64,000 nucleotides of DNA from Larix kaempferi (taxonomy: Eukaryota; Streptophyta; Pinopsida; Pinales; Pinaceae). Under the pieces are notes generated by a model. That model did no database searches. It worked only from the letters and a program-made list of their open reading frames with translations, and had not been told where the DNA came from. Position 1 is the first letter of the stretch, and the number at the start of each line of letters is the position of its first letter. The DNA lies in assembly GCA_027924585.1 (NCBI GenBank), contig BSBM01000096.1:6137501-6201500 (forward strand). Direction: 5' to 3'. Below are positions 20,983 to 31,999 of this stretch, piece by piece. A program made the position numbers and the translations under genes.

Positions 20983-23900
20983 TGGGATAATAATCCACAT
21001 GGATAAAATAATATTCCCAATTCAAGTTATAGGATAAATAAGGGTGAAATTGGGAATAATTAATCATTGGGGTTTTACATAAGTAAAATTAATTAAAATG
21101 CCAAATAATATTTATTTGTGCAATTGAGTAAGTCAAAATATTCCCAAGAAGTCAATAAAATATGTGGACAAACTTTGTGCAGAAATTGAAGATAAGGAAA
21201 AAAAATGAATATTTCCATTAGTCAAGTTAGTGGGGTTCCCTGAAAAGGGGAAATGAGGTAATAGGAAAATTACACCACTTTTGGGGCATTAATGACCATC
21301 ACATGGTATATTGGGACCTCATCCACACTCCTTCAAAAGGAAATTCGAATTGGACCCTCCTAGCAAAAGTTATTAAAGAAAAGGACCAAACTAGTTTGGT
21401 AAAAGCCATGTCCACACATGAACATAGGAAAAGGAAAATCGGGGTCAAAGGTGGTTTTGGCACGTGGTATCTCTCATCATATGGTTTTCACCCATGGTAT
21501 TGAAGACATATCAAGATATAAAAGAGACATAGGTGCAAGGAGAAAGGAATCATGTATTTGGATATTGTATATGAGGAATAATTTGAGCTTCGTACTCTTG
21601 GGTGATGCTCTACTTGACAATAGTTGGGTGATGGCCCTCTTCTTCATATAGTAGCCAAAGAATTGGTGAAGTGGATTTGAGCACCCTGCTCTTCTCCTAA
21701 TGTTGCAGAAAATATATATTTTTTATATTTTTCTTTCATGCAGTTGTATTCAGGTTCGAGCTTCATCATGATGCCATTGTATTGAGCAGAGGAATTTGGT
21801 CCATTATTCTCTTCTATCTATTCTCTCTCTCCTACTCTATATTATATTATATTCTATCATTGCTGATCTTATAATGTCCCTACTAATTTACATGGCCCAT
21901 TCTGGCCCCTTTTAATAATAATAATCTCCATTTGGTCCCTCTTGTGTCTCTTTATTGCCTATTGTTTCCAAAACCCAGTAAAATGATCTAGCTTGCATAC
22001 GCTGGTGTACCCAAGCATCCATGGAGTAGACTTCAATGGTAGATGATTTCAAAACATAAATGGTACTAGTACATTGTGTAGTATATTCTTGATCTAGTGA
22101 AGCTCCAAGTGTTCTCTTCCATCTCTCTTTATTTTAATCTGCCCAATGTCATGTCTAAAGCTGCTAATTCTTGGAAATAAGCTATATAAATGACAAATGT
22201 GTTTCCATACCCCTATCTAGTGCTTGCATATGATAATTGAAATCTGAATTTACCTGTACATTCCACTCTTACATAAATCGTAAGCTTCTTGTGCAATTTG
22301 GAATGCTAGAAACACACACACTCTCTCTCCTCACCCTTGCTACCCTTTCTCACACCCAAATCACCCGAATGCACCCATGTCACTTCCTGATCATTCTTGT
22401 ACCTTTACACAGTCCACCTAAATCCATACCCTATAGAAAACCCCATCTTACCCTTCATATCCTTCCCCTTTCCTTGTTTCTTTCCTTCCCTTTCTCTTTC
22501 CCTAGCCAAATATGACTAGTTTTGGCATTTCGATAAAAAAATGTGACTTCTGCTCATCCAATCGCAAATATGAGAATAGATATGGAAACTAGATAGAACA
22601 TTGATCCATATAAAACCTTCATGTCATAAATTTGGGCCCGTTTGACCTAGTTAAAATTGGGTTGAAGACAAGGAAAATGTATAGTCCCAAACTTCTAAAT
22701 TCCACTCCTGGAGTCCCAAACAGCAAAATCGACCTCTGTAATTTTTTAGCAGACATTCCTTTTACAAAATATGACATTCCATATACTAGAGACCCCTTCC
22801 ATAACCCTTTCCTTACTTCCAGAGTCGTCTTCCCTTCCAAAACCCCATTTCTAGCCTCTCCTTTGCCCCCTTGAGTTAGTGTGTCTTCCTTGCAAAACAG
22901 AAGTGGACCAATAGCTTGTTGAAGGCTATATAAGAGTGGTGCAGCAAAATCATACAAGTGTAAAGATGAGAATTTTTAGTTGGTTTTCTGAATCTTTGGG
23001 TTTGGATCATTACAAAGGTCCTCAAAAAATTCATGAATCCATATTAATATGAAAAAAATGAAAGCAAGTGATTTTTATTCAAAAGGTTTACATTAAAACC
23101 CCATTAAAATCATCTAGATCATATGCAATAAGAAAGTGCAAATCATCATCATTTATATCTGAAACAAGACGCACTTGATCACTATAATTGCGTAGCAGAG
23201 AGGGAATCAACCTTTTAGGAATGTCAACAAAGAAAAACTCTTCTTCCTCCTACAGGAAGGATTCAGAGGGAAATCAATCCTAGTATGCTTAAAACAACCA
23301 CACATAGAAGATGAATTGAAGATGAAAAAAATGGAAATAAAAGAAACATTATCACAAAACCCAACACTAAGCACTTAACAATAGTGGGCACTTAAAAACA
23401 ATGAAACCACACCTTTGTAATATGGATACTTACTATTGAAACATAGTGTCCTGCAATAGTATAGGTATATAGAGATTCTCCATTATAGACTAAATTAAGA
23501 GAAAAATCCTTCCATTGGAACCCAACAACCAACAACCACATGTATAAACATTGGTTCTTTAACAAGTTGACCTGGAGTAGGAGGAATTCCTTTCCTGCAA
23601 ATTACAAATGCAACCAAAATGATTTTGTTACACAGTATTCACTTTTAGGACTAGATAACCATGCATAGACTAAACAATTTGACATGAAAACTACAATGCA
23701 CATTGCAAAAAAATCCAAGTGATCAAAGGAGTGAAAGTTGTCACAAACTTCCGTGTATAGTAATTCACAAAAATGTGTAGAGTTATGCTTGAGATAATTG
23801 CTTGGATACAGTAGAAAATTTTACCATTAGTTTATGCACTAGTTCATCAAATTTTATTCGAACAATTAAAATTACCATATTCCTAGATTTATTGTTCTTT

Positions 23901-24859
23901 AGTCATTTCCAACTTCTTTTAAATATAAAGAGAATATGAAGATTACATCTTGTTGTAGAAGATATTTTCCAATCTCATCGAAGAGCCAAGATTGTTACTT
24001 TCAATCCTTTGAGGAAGAAACATTCCAGAATGGATGACATGTTGTACAACTCTTATAATAATTAATATGTAATCTTATTTTTAAAATTTTGTGCCTATCA
24101 ATGTTGAAAATACTATTTCGGGAATATATCACTAAGGGTCCATAATTTATTTTAATGGAAATATCTGGGAAGATATAAGAAAATATCAACAAGTAGAAAT
24201 ATGGCCCTCAGAAACTTGGAAAACTCAGAAAATGAGTATGCTGACTAGTAAAATGCTTGCAACTGTAAATCTACACTCCCTCTGGGACATCCTATCCACA
24301 AGACTGCATTTTACAATACCTAAAAGATTACTTGGCTGCTTTTTGACTAGTCACAGTATTATTACAAGAAATCAAATGTACCATTTTGTTGATCAAATTG
24401 ACTACGACCAATGGATAATCAAGTGCTTGCTTTCTCTTTGTTGTTCGACAATCCTCCAATTAAATCCATCAGAGTTATAATAGATGCTTCTTTGTATACT
24501 TGAAATAAATGTTTGAAACTTTTTAAAAAGGAATTAATTTGCCTTTTATTTTCTTACCTCTTTGATAGTGGACTCCAACCTAAGCATTCATAAGCCCTTG
24601 TGAATAATATATGCTTTGACACCACATGTAAACAAATACACAAGATATCAAAAGATGTAAAATACATGAAATATTATTATGGGGATTCATCAAAATAGAA
24701 TGATAGGAATTCCCTTTTATTTCACTTATTTTTTCATCATGATATTTAACAAATGACTCATGAAGAGTATCATGTCACAACATGGGATCTGAACTTGAAT
24801 GAAGAGGATAACATTTTTCTTCCTATCTAGTCAAAGTAAACCACTTGACAACTTTTATT
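20983..24859 (+). other. Intergenic region, no gene seen
   Basis: About 3.9 kb with no coding region I can support. It includes AT-rich sequence after the broken gypsy fragment, a run of ATATT repeats near 21840-21855, and a pyrimidine-rich stretch near 22310-22505. The frame at 22632-22874 has no recognisable motif and its antisense is equally open. I see no tRNA, miRNA-like long hairpin or array. Confidence 0.45.
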
Positions 24860-25317
24860 TGTTAGGATATTTAGACACTTAGGAGTTAGTTAAGATCAAC
24901 TTGTGTAATATATCCGTTAGGGATAGTGTGTTTCTTTAGTATGCATTAGTATGCATTTGTAAATACTTAATCCGACGGTCACGATATGTTTCCGACATAG
25001 AGTGATCCGACGGCTCAACTTCTCTTAGATCAAACCTAACCTTGATCCGTGGCTTAACACCCGATTGGTCCATGATCTCTATTTAAAGAGCATGGAGGGT
25101 CATTGTTTAGTTGATCGATTATGAGAAGCTCATTTGTAACTTTCTTTCTTTGCATAATAAATTGTCCCGTAGAAGCTATTTGGCCGGGGCCGTGGAGTGT
25201 TTCCCTCAAGAGGGTTTAAACCACGTCAAAACATCGGTGTGTTGATCTGTGATCTATTTGTGTGAAGTGGTTTCTCTTGGTGTTCGATCCTTTTGTAGTA
25301 CCCTGTGTACTCTAACA
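24860..25317 (+). repeat. 5' LTR of element Y
   Basis: It runs from TGTTAGGATATTTAGACAC to GTACTCTAACA and is 458 bp. A TATA-like CTATTTAAAGAGC near 25079-25091 is the likely promoter. Direct TAGTATGCATTAGTATGCAT repeats lie upstream of it. Confidence 0.95.
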
Positions 25318-25329
25318 TGGTATCAGAGC
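25318..25329 (+). promoter_or_regulatory. Primer binding site of Y (tRNA-iMet)
   Basis: TGGTATCAGAGC begins at the base after the 5' LTR. It matches the 3' end of initiator-Met tRNA over 12 bases. Confidence 0.95.
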
Positions 25330-26477
25330 TTTTATGAAGTGCCGCTTCCGGTTATGATCTAGATCTTGAACTGTTGTTGCCGAAACTCGAAAGGGTTTCT
25401 AGTTCTGGTATTTATGTGCATTTCTGAGCTATGGGAGGTGTTCCATTGCGTCCGGAGCATCATTTCCATTGGGAAATAGTTTTTGTTTGATCGAAAAAGG
25501 TTCCCGGTTGCTCCAGAAATGCGTATTTCATCAGATCTGAAGGTATAATGTTACAGTGATGCATTTTTTTATTTCGTTTTTTGAAAAGAAAAATCTCATA
25601 TTTCATCTTTTTTTTACTGTTAGATTTTTTTGGTTCGGATTGTTGCTTTCCCGTCTGCATATGCTCTTTGCCGTGCACCTTGATCGATCTCGGCAAATCA
25701 GAAACAGAAAGGGAAAGGGTTTTTCTCGGCTGCGCATGCTCTTTGCCGTGCACCTTGCGCGATCTCGGCAAATCAGAAACAGAGAGAAAACATAGACTTT
25801 CCGGGCAAGCTAACAAGATCTAACTCCACAAGTGTGGAAAAGTTTTTTTTTTTTTTCGTTTTGTGGTCTGTTTTGCAGGAAAAAAGGCAAGCACGCAAAC
25901 TGAACAAGAAGAGTAAAAAAAAAAAAAAAAAAAAAAAGAGCCCCCTTCCTCATTCCCATATTTTACATACCTTTTAATCTAGCTCACTTGGTTCAAAGTT
26001 GCTTTACTCCTTAATAGGTCTTGAGTTCAAGTCTTAGGAAGTTACTTTTAAAAGGAAAAGTGCATGCAATTTCTATTTTCAAGTTACTTTATTGTAAAAG
26101 TGCATCTCACTTAAATAATAAACAATAAAAATACAAGTGAGTCACTTAAGTTTTTTTTTTTTTGTTGCACTATTTAAAAGTAATATCATTGTAAAAGTGA
26201 AATCACTTATTTTACAAAAGTGGTTCACTTATTGAAACTTTCTTGTAAAGTGATTGTCAAAAGGTTCATCTTGGGAAGAGGGGGGTTCTTTTTTTTGCTG
26301 GACATTCTCTAGCTGCCACGTCACTATTGGGGACATCTTCAATAGTTTCTTTGTTCAAGCATAACTTCATCATACAGAGTCAGTTTTCAGTGCCGTTTTT
26401 TTTTAAACCGCCTATTTTTTTGAGCTCTTCACATCCATACTATTGGTTTCTACTTTTACAGCCATTAATTTACAAAT
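25330..26477 (+). other. Untranslated leader of element Y
   Basis: About 1.15 kb before gag. A 75-bp unit containing ATGCTCTTTGCCGTGCACCT and CTCGGCAAATCAGAAACAG occurs twice, at about 25661 and 25736. An A-run of about 22 bases lies at 25915-25937. The small open frames on both strands here come from the direct repeat. No gene is seen. Confidence 0.7.
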
Positions 26478-27728
26478 ATGGCCGCCCATTGTGATATTCT
26501 ACTTAAAAGTTCCAACTATTTCTCATGGAAATCTCGTATGGAGGATGTTCTACGAAGTAGGGGACTTTTCAGAATTACCACAGGGAAAGAAAAAGAACCC
26601 ACTGATGATGATAAGAAAATAAAATGGGAAAATAGATGTGATGAAGCTCGTGGATTGATTGGGATGTCAATATCTACTGATTTGCGATTCCACATATCTG
26701 GAATTGATTAACCTAATACTGCTTGGGACAAGTTGGAAACTGTGTTTGGTAAACACAATGAAATTCGAGGTCACCAACTCGAAAATGAGTTGATTTCTTT
26801 AAATCCAAGTGACTTTTCATGCATTCAAGATTATTTATCTAAGTACAAAACTCTTAAACTCTTATGTGCAGAATGTAAGATTGAGAGGGAAGACAAACAG
26901 TGCATTTATCATATTCTTTCCAAACTTGGACCTGCATATTCTATTTTTGTATCTACATTTTACTCCATGAAAGCATCATTGAATGCAGCTAGCTATCAAG
27001 ATCCTAGTCTTGAATCCTTTTGTGATTCCTTGATTAGGGAACAAGATAAACTCATTCATCTTGGAATAATCAACAATGCAGATACATCTGGGAAAGCCTT
27101 ATTGTCCCAACAGAAAGAAAAGTCCAAGCCTCCCAAGAAATTTTTTTTTTGCAATAATAAGTCAAACAAGGGTCCAAAACCCTCTCAGTCAACTCCTTCT
27201 TTAAAAAATGACAAAGGATCCAAGCCAAAAGGCAAGAAGACTGAGCGTCATTGCAACTATTGCGGGAAAGATAATCATGATGAATCTAAGTGTTTCAAGA
27301 AGATGGCAGCCTTGGAAGCAACAATGAAGAAGCACCACATCAGCCTAGATTCGTCTTCAGAATCTACCTCTCATGGACATGCACTTTGTGCTTCTGGTTA
27401 TTCTTATAATGCATCTTCTTCTTCTACTTCAAATGAATGGCTCATTGATTCTGGAGCATCTTATCATATGGCTAAGGATCAAGCCATCTTTTCTACTATG
27501 CATGAATGTAACACCAAACAAATATTTGTTGGTGATGATAGATCTCTAAGTGTTGTAGGAACTGGAACAGTTCCAGTAGATAATGGTCATTTTAGTGATG
27601 TACTATGTGTTCCAAGAATTTCCTGCAATTTGTTATCAGTCTATCAGATCACTCATTCTGGTGAAGGTAAAACTGTGACCTTTACACCTCACCAAGTTGT
27701 AATCAAGGATTTTAAAGATCCTCAATAG
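26478..27728 (+). pseudogene. gag and protease of element Y
   Basis: ATG at 26478 opens gag (MAAHCDILLKSSNYFSWKSR). A TAA at 26709-26711 interrupts the UBN2-type domain, which resumes at once in the same frame (AWDKLETVFGKHNEIRGHQL, SKLGPAYSIFVSTFYSM). The zinc knuckle CNYCGKDNHDESKC is intact near 27253-27294. Protease follows without a break: WLIDSGASYHMAKDQ at about 27439-27483 with D-S-G, then FSDVLCVPRISCNLLSV. A TAG at 27726-27728 ends this stretch. Gag would build the particle and the protease would mature it. The two nonsense changes look recent, because the rest of the sequence is clean. Confidence 0.93.
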
Positions 27729-28954
27729 GTTCTAGCTACCGAAATTGTTGATGATATTACCAGGTTGTACAAGTTTAACAACTTTGGGTCATCACTTTTC
27801 CCTTCAGTTTTTGTTGTTCATAGTGATAACTTGAGCAAACTTTGGCATGAGCAATTTGGTCACTTAAATTATCGCTCATTGCAACAACTATGTAAAGAAA
27901 ATATGGTGACAGGTCTTCCGATGGTATCTTGCAGAGATGGTGTTTGTTCCAGTTGTGTACTTGGAAAACATCATCGGGACAGTTTTGACAAACGTGCCTC
28001 TTGGCACGCCTCGGGTCCCTTGGAGCTTGTGCATAGTGAATTGTGTGGTCCTCTTCCATCTGCTTCCTTTTCTGGTTTCAAATATTTCTTAACTTTCATT
28101 GATGATTACACCAGACGCACTTGGGTTTATTTCCTAAAACTTAAGAGCGAAGTATTTAACATGTTCTTGGCCTACAAGGCCCTTGTTGAAAAACAATCTG
28201 GTCATCAAATTATTAAGTTAAGATCTGACAATGGAGGAGATATGTTAACAAACAGTTCACTACTTTCTGCACTGAACAAGGCATCCAACAACAGCACACT
28301 GTTCCATATACACCACAACAAAATGGTGTAGCTGAGCGGAAGAACTGCACTTTAAAAGAAATGGCTAATTGTATGATCCAATCTAAGGGACTAAGTCTTC
28401 AATTTTGGGCTGAAGCCATTAATTGTGCAAATTACATAGTAAATCGCACTCCCACTAAAGCATTACAAGGTATAACACCGGAAGAAGTATGGAGTAAAAC
28501 TAAACCTGATGTAAGTCACTTTCGTGTGTTTGGTAGTGAAGCATGGGCTCACATTCCGGATGAAAAATGGAAAGCATTGCAGCCTAAAAGTGAAAAGTGC
28601 ATATTTGTTGGATATTCTGAAGATGTAAAAGGTTATAGACTTCTTCAACCACATTCTCATGCTATAATCATTAGAAGAGATGTTAAATTTGATGAAAATA
28701 TCTTGGCCTGCGAGCCGAACTTGGCGATTGTGCCATCTTTGGCCTGCGATCCTGATTCGGCGTTTGTGCCTTCTTCTTCTTCTTCCAACTTCCTTGACAG
28801 GTTTCCAACTCCAGTTTCTGATAATGACAGTGATGATGAAAATCCACCTTCGCCTGCTCATGTTCCTCCAGTTGCACCAGCACAAGTGCTTCCTCGATGG
28901 GTCCATTCAACATGTGAAGCAACTGGTGATCTTGCCGGTGATCGTAGAGATTAA
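27729..28954 (+). pseudogene. Integrase region of element Y
   Basis: The gag-protease frame continues after the stop. LWHEQFGHLNYRSLQQLC with CSSCVLGKH is the zinc-binding GAG-pre-integrase part. The catalytic core shows LELVHSELCGPLP (usual HSD changed to HSE), FIDDYTRRTWVYFLK and IKLRSDNGGD. A frameshift near 28262-28266 moves the coding frame (equivalent to losing one base); it resumes as FCTEQGIQQQHTVPYTPQQ with NGVAERKN. The C-terminal part (FWAEAINCANYIVNRTPTKA, FRVFGSEAWAHIPDEK) runs to TAA at 28952-28954. The frameshift and the Asp-to-Glu change at the first catalytic position argue against an active enzyme. Confidence 0.9.
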
Positions 28955-30220
28955 CGTCGAACACGTTCTCAGTTTCAGCGAGCCTCTTCTCTTTTGGCTC
29001 AGGTTTCCAAGAATCATGATCCAAAAACTTTTGCAGAAGCTTCAGGGAATCCAGATTGGGATGCAGCCATGGATGAAGAATATCGTTCCTTAATGGCAAA
29101 CGATACTTGGGATCTTGTACCTCTTCCAAAAGGAAGAAAACTTGTCAGATGTAAATGGGTCTACAGAACTAAGTATGCATCAGATGGAAGTGTTGAAAGA
29201 CTTAAAGCAAGGTTAGTTGCCAAAGGTTTTTCCCAAGTTGAAGGGATTGACTACAATGAAACCTTTGCTCCCATCGCCAAAATGAACTCCATCCGCCTTG
29301 TTCTTTCCCTTGCAGCCTTACACAACTGGGAAGTCCATCAAATGGATGTCAAGTCTGCCTTCTTACATGGTGATTTACAGGAGGAAATTTACATGGAACA
29401 ACCTCCTGGCTATGTTCAGAATAACTCTAGCCTTGTCTGTCGCTTTAAGAAATCCTTATATGGCCTTAAGCAAGCACCTAGAGCTTGGTATGCCAAAATG
29501 GATAACTTTCTCCTTGACACTGGTTTTTCCAGATGCCATTCTGACCCCAATGTCTATACCAAGAAAGTAGGAAACCATCTCATCATACTTGTTCTATATG
29601 TTGATGACCTTATTCTTACTGGTAGTGACCCTAAGCTTATAACCCATGTGAAATCCAGTCTTAAACAAACTTTTGAAATGTCAGACTTAGGACATTTGCA
29701 TTATTTTCTTGGTCTCCAAGTCCTGCAAACCAAAGAAGGAATCTTTCTTTCTCAGTCTAAGTATGCTTGTGACCTTCTTCGTCGCTTTCACATGGAAGAT
29801 TGTACACCAGCCCCTTCTCCCTTCCAGTCTGGAGTCAAACTTTCTGGCACTTGTACTTCACCTGAAGTAGATGCCACCTTGTATCGTCAGCTTGTTGGTA
29901 GTCTTTTATACTTGACTCATTCCCGTCCTGACCTTTCTTTTGCCGTTGGTCGAGTTGCCCGTTATATGCAGACACCTCATGAAAGTCACTGGAAAGCAGC
30001 TAAAAGAATACTTCGATATATTCGAGGTACAGTTCAGTTTGGGATTCATTACAGTACAGGGGGGAAACCTTTGTTGGTTGGTTTCACTGATTCAGATTGG
30101 GCCAGCGATCCTGATGATCGAAAGTCTACTGCAGGTTATGTTTTCAGTCTGGGATCTGGACCTATTACTTGGGCTTGTAGGAAACAACAAGCTCTTTCTC
30201 TTTCTTCAGCAGAGGCATAA
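28955..30220 (+). pseudogene. Reverse transcriptase and start of RNase H (Y)
   Basis: This is in the same frame as the integrase C-terminus, separated by one stop. A 408-codon open run has the full copia RT (RVT_2): WDAAMDEEYRSLMANDTWDL, CKWVYRTKYASDGSVERLKA, then MDVKSAFLHGDLQEEIYMEQ and [15 protein letters not shown]. The catalytic box YVDD is at 29597-29608. Then come QLVGSLLYLTHSRPDLSFAV and ILRYIRGTVQFGIHY. RNase H begins with FTDSDWASDPDDRKSTAGYV and LSLSSAEA, where TAA at 30218-30220 takes the place of the glutamate codon in the usual AEAEY. RT itself is uninterrupted, and its metal-binding aspartates are present. Confidence 0.94.
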
Positions 30221-30555
30221 TATCGAGCAGCAGTTAATGCCAGTCAGGAAGCTTTATGGCTTCAACAGATCCTTTTAGAGTTTGGATTTGAGCAACAACA
30301 ACCTACTCCACTTTGGTGCGACAATCAAGTGCCATCAAGCTTGCCAAAGATCCAGTTCTACATCAACGCAGCAAACACATTGAGCTACATATGCACTTCA
30401 TCAGAAATCTTGTTCATGATCGTGTTCTTGAAGTGCTCTTTTGCCCTACATATGATCAAGTTGCAGACATCTTCACGAAGTCTCTTACAGAAGCGAGGTT
30501 TTCTAAACTTCGATCTATGTTAGGAGTTCAGGAACTTGTCATTAAGGGGGGATAG
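30221..30555 (+). pseudogene. RNase H C-terminus of element Y
   Basis: The RT frame continues as YRAAVNASQEALWLQQILLE and LWCDNQ. One base is missing near 30330 (CAA then GTGCC where CAAAGTGCC is expected), and the next frame carries SAIKLAKDPVLHQRSKHIEL, HFIRNLVHDRVLEVLF and VADIFTKSLTEARF, ending at 30555. This is the normal copia C-terminus. The single-base deletion disrupts the last third of RNase H. Confidence 0.9.
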
Positions 30556-30626
30556 GCTCTAATGCCTCCTTTCTTCTCCTAATAGTGTCACTTTTGTAAA
30601 TCCTTCAATCCTATCCCAAGTTGTTC

Positions 30627-30637
30627 TTAAGGGGGTA
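30627..30637 (+). promoter_or_regulatory. Polypurine tract of element Y
   Basis: TTAAGGGGGTA lies directly before the 3' LTR start TGTTAGG. A second, similar TTAAGGGGGG occurs upstream at 30543-30552, overlapping the end of the RNase H frame. Confidence 0.8.
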
Positions 30638-31096
30638 TGTTAGGATATTTAGACACTTAGGAGTTAGTTAAGATCAACTTGTGTAATATATCCGTTAGGG
30701 ATAGTGTGTTTCTTTAGTATGCATTAGTATGCATTTGTAAATACTTAATCCGACGGTCACGATATGTTTCCGACATAGAGTGATCCGACGGCTCAAATTC
30801 TCTTAGATCAAACCTAACCTTGATCCGTGGCTTAACACCCGATTGGTCCATGATCTCTATTTAAAGAGCATGGAGGGTCATTGTTTAGTTGATCGATTAT
30901 GAGAAGCTCATTTGTAACTTTCTTTCTTTGCATAATAAAATTGTCCCGTAGAAGCTATTTGGCCGGGGCCGTGGAGTGTTTCCCTCAAGAGGGTTTAAAC
31001 CACGTCAAAACATCGGTGTGTTGATCTGTGATCTGTTTGTGTGAAGTGGTTTCTCTTGGTGTTCGGTCCTTTGGTAGTACCCTGTGTACTCTAACA
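30638..31096 (+). repeat. 3' LTR of element Y
   Basis: 459 bp, almost identical to the 5' LTR. It is followed by TTATT, which completes the target duplication. Confidence 0.95.
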
Positions 31097-31395
31097 TTAT
31101 TTCACTTATTACATAGTTGTACTACCTAATTGACCTAACCACTTTCCTAGATGATGATAAATTATAATAAAATAATTATGTGTTAAATCCACTTAACGAT
31201 ATGCAACTTTATTTCATTAGGCTTCAGTATTTGGAGTGTTAAATACACCAACAAAAATAGAAGGCTTGGAAGAGTTAAACAAACAATCAATCAACAAAGA
31301 GAAATATTTCAATCCCAATATTAAGACCACAATCTTCAACAAAAACAATAATCAACTTTAGAAGAAAACACAAAATGCATAATATGTGAGGTTCT

Positions 31396-31700
31396 TGTTA
31401 TCCAAGATCCTGTATGTAAACTGAAGAAGGCACTATATGGTCTCAAGTAGGATCCTACAACTTGGTATGAAATTTTTTATGATCACTTAAGAAATAATGG
31501 CCTTCGAAGGATTTCATTGAATCCAAACTTAATACATGCAAATTAAAGGGATGAATGCTATAGTGAATGTAATATTCTATGTTGATGACCTCATCATTAA
31601 AAGGAATATGAAAAAAATGATCGAGGAATTAAACATTGAGATACATAAACCCTTTGATATGACAAGTTTAACACATATTATGTGTCAATCCTAGAAAGAT
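31396..31700 (+). pseudogene. Old copia reverse transcriptase relic
   Basis: About 100 codons of RT core survive outside element [13 protein letters not shown] then a stop, DPTTWYEIFYDHLRNNGL, a shift, and FYVDDLIIKRN with YVDD at 31578-31589, followed by LNIEIHKPFDM. The order and spacing match copia RT, and the sequence is far from both families in this window. No LTR, gag or RNase H is recognisable around it. Confidence 0.75.
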
Positions 31701-31756
31701 TATTTTTTATGAATACTATTTGGCATTAAACATTCTAATGGTATTATGATTTGGCT

Positions 31757-31999
31757 CCATGGAAATAGGAGTAACTATAAAGCACATTGAAGGAACATGT
31801 GGAGAAGTGTTGGTGAAACTAAATGAGGATATATTGGAAACCAAAATACTTGCAAAATAAAAAGCAGAATATGTTGTTATAGACAAAATTTTTGATCCCA
31901 GACCTAGAGAGAAATTTGAATCCATGGAAGTATCAAAAGAAAAAGATAGATTTCCCATGTTATCAGCGAAAAAATATATGCTAGCATTTCCAGAAAATG
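31757..31999 (+). pseudogene. Unrecognised 81-codon reading frame with one stop
   Basis: From ATG at 31757 the frame reads HIEGTCGEVLVKLNEDILET, a single TAA, then AEYVVIDKIFDPRPREKFES and KKYMLAFPENV. It ends next to AATGTAAGTACT, which looks like a splice donor. The composition is protein-like, but I do not recognise the family. It could be an exon remnant of a host gene or chance. Confidence 0.25.

Larger units (their letters stand above)
24860..31096 (+). mobile_element. Young copia element Y
   Basis: The element is 6237 bp with LTRs at 24860-25317 (458 bp) and 30638-31096 (459 bp). TTATT flanks it at 24855-24859 and 31097-31101, a perfect target duplication. The LTRs differ by four substitutions and one added A, by eye about 99% identity. 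Gag, protease, integrase, RT and RNase H follow the copia order. Coding is interrupted by four stops and two frameshifts. It belongs to a different copia family from the other copies here. Confidence 0.96.

Noticed and set aside
22619-22957. 112-codon minus-strand frame and 80-codon plus-strand frame
   Set aside because: No recognisable motif; both strands are open over the same bases, so neither can be preferred.
25460-25823. Frames with repeated LPRSRKVHGKEH-like segments
   Set aside because: They lie in the leader of element Y and arise from a 75-bp direct repeat (25 codons).
28463-29129. Minus-strand frames of about 148 codons
   Set aside because: Shadows of the integrase/RT coding frame of element Y on the plus strand.
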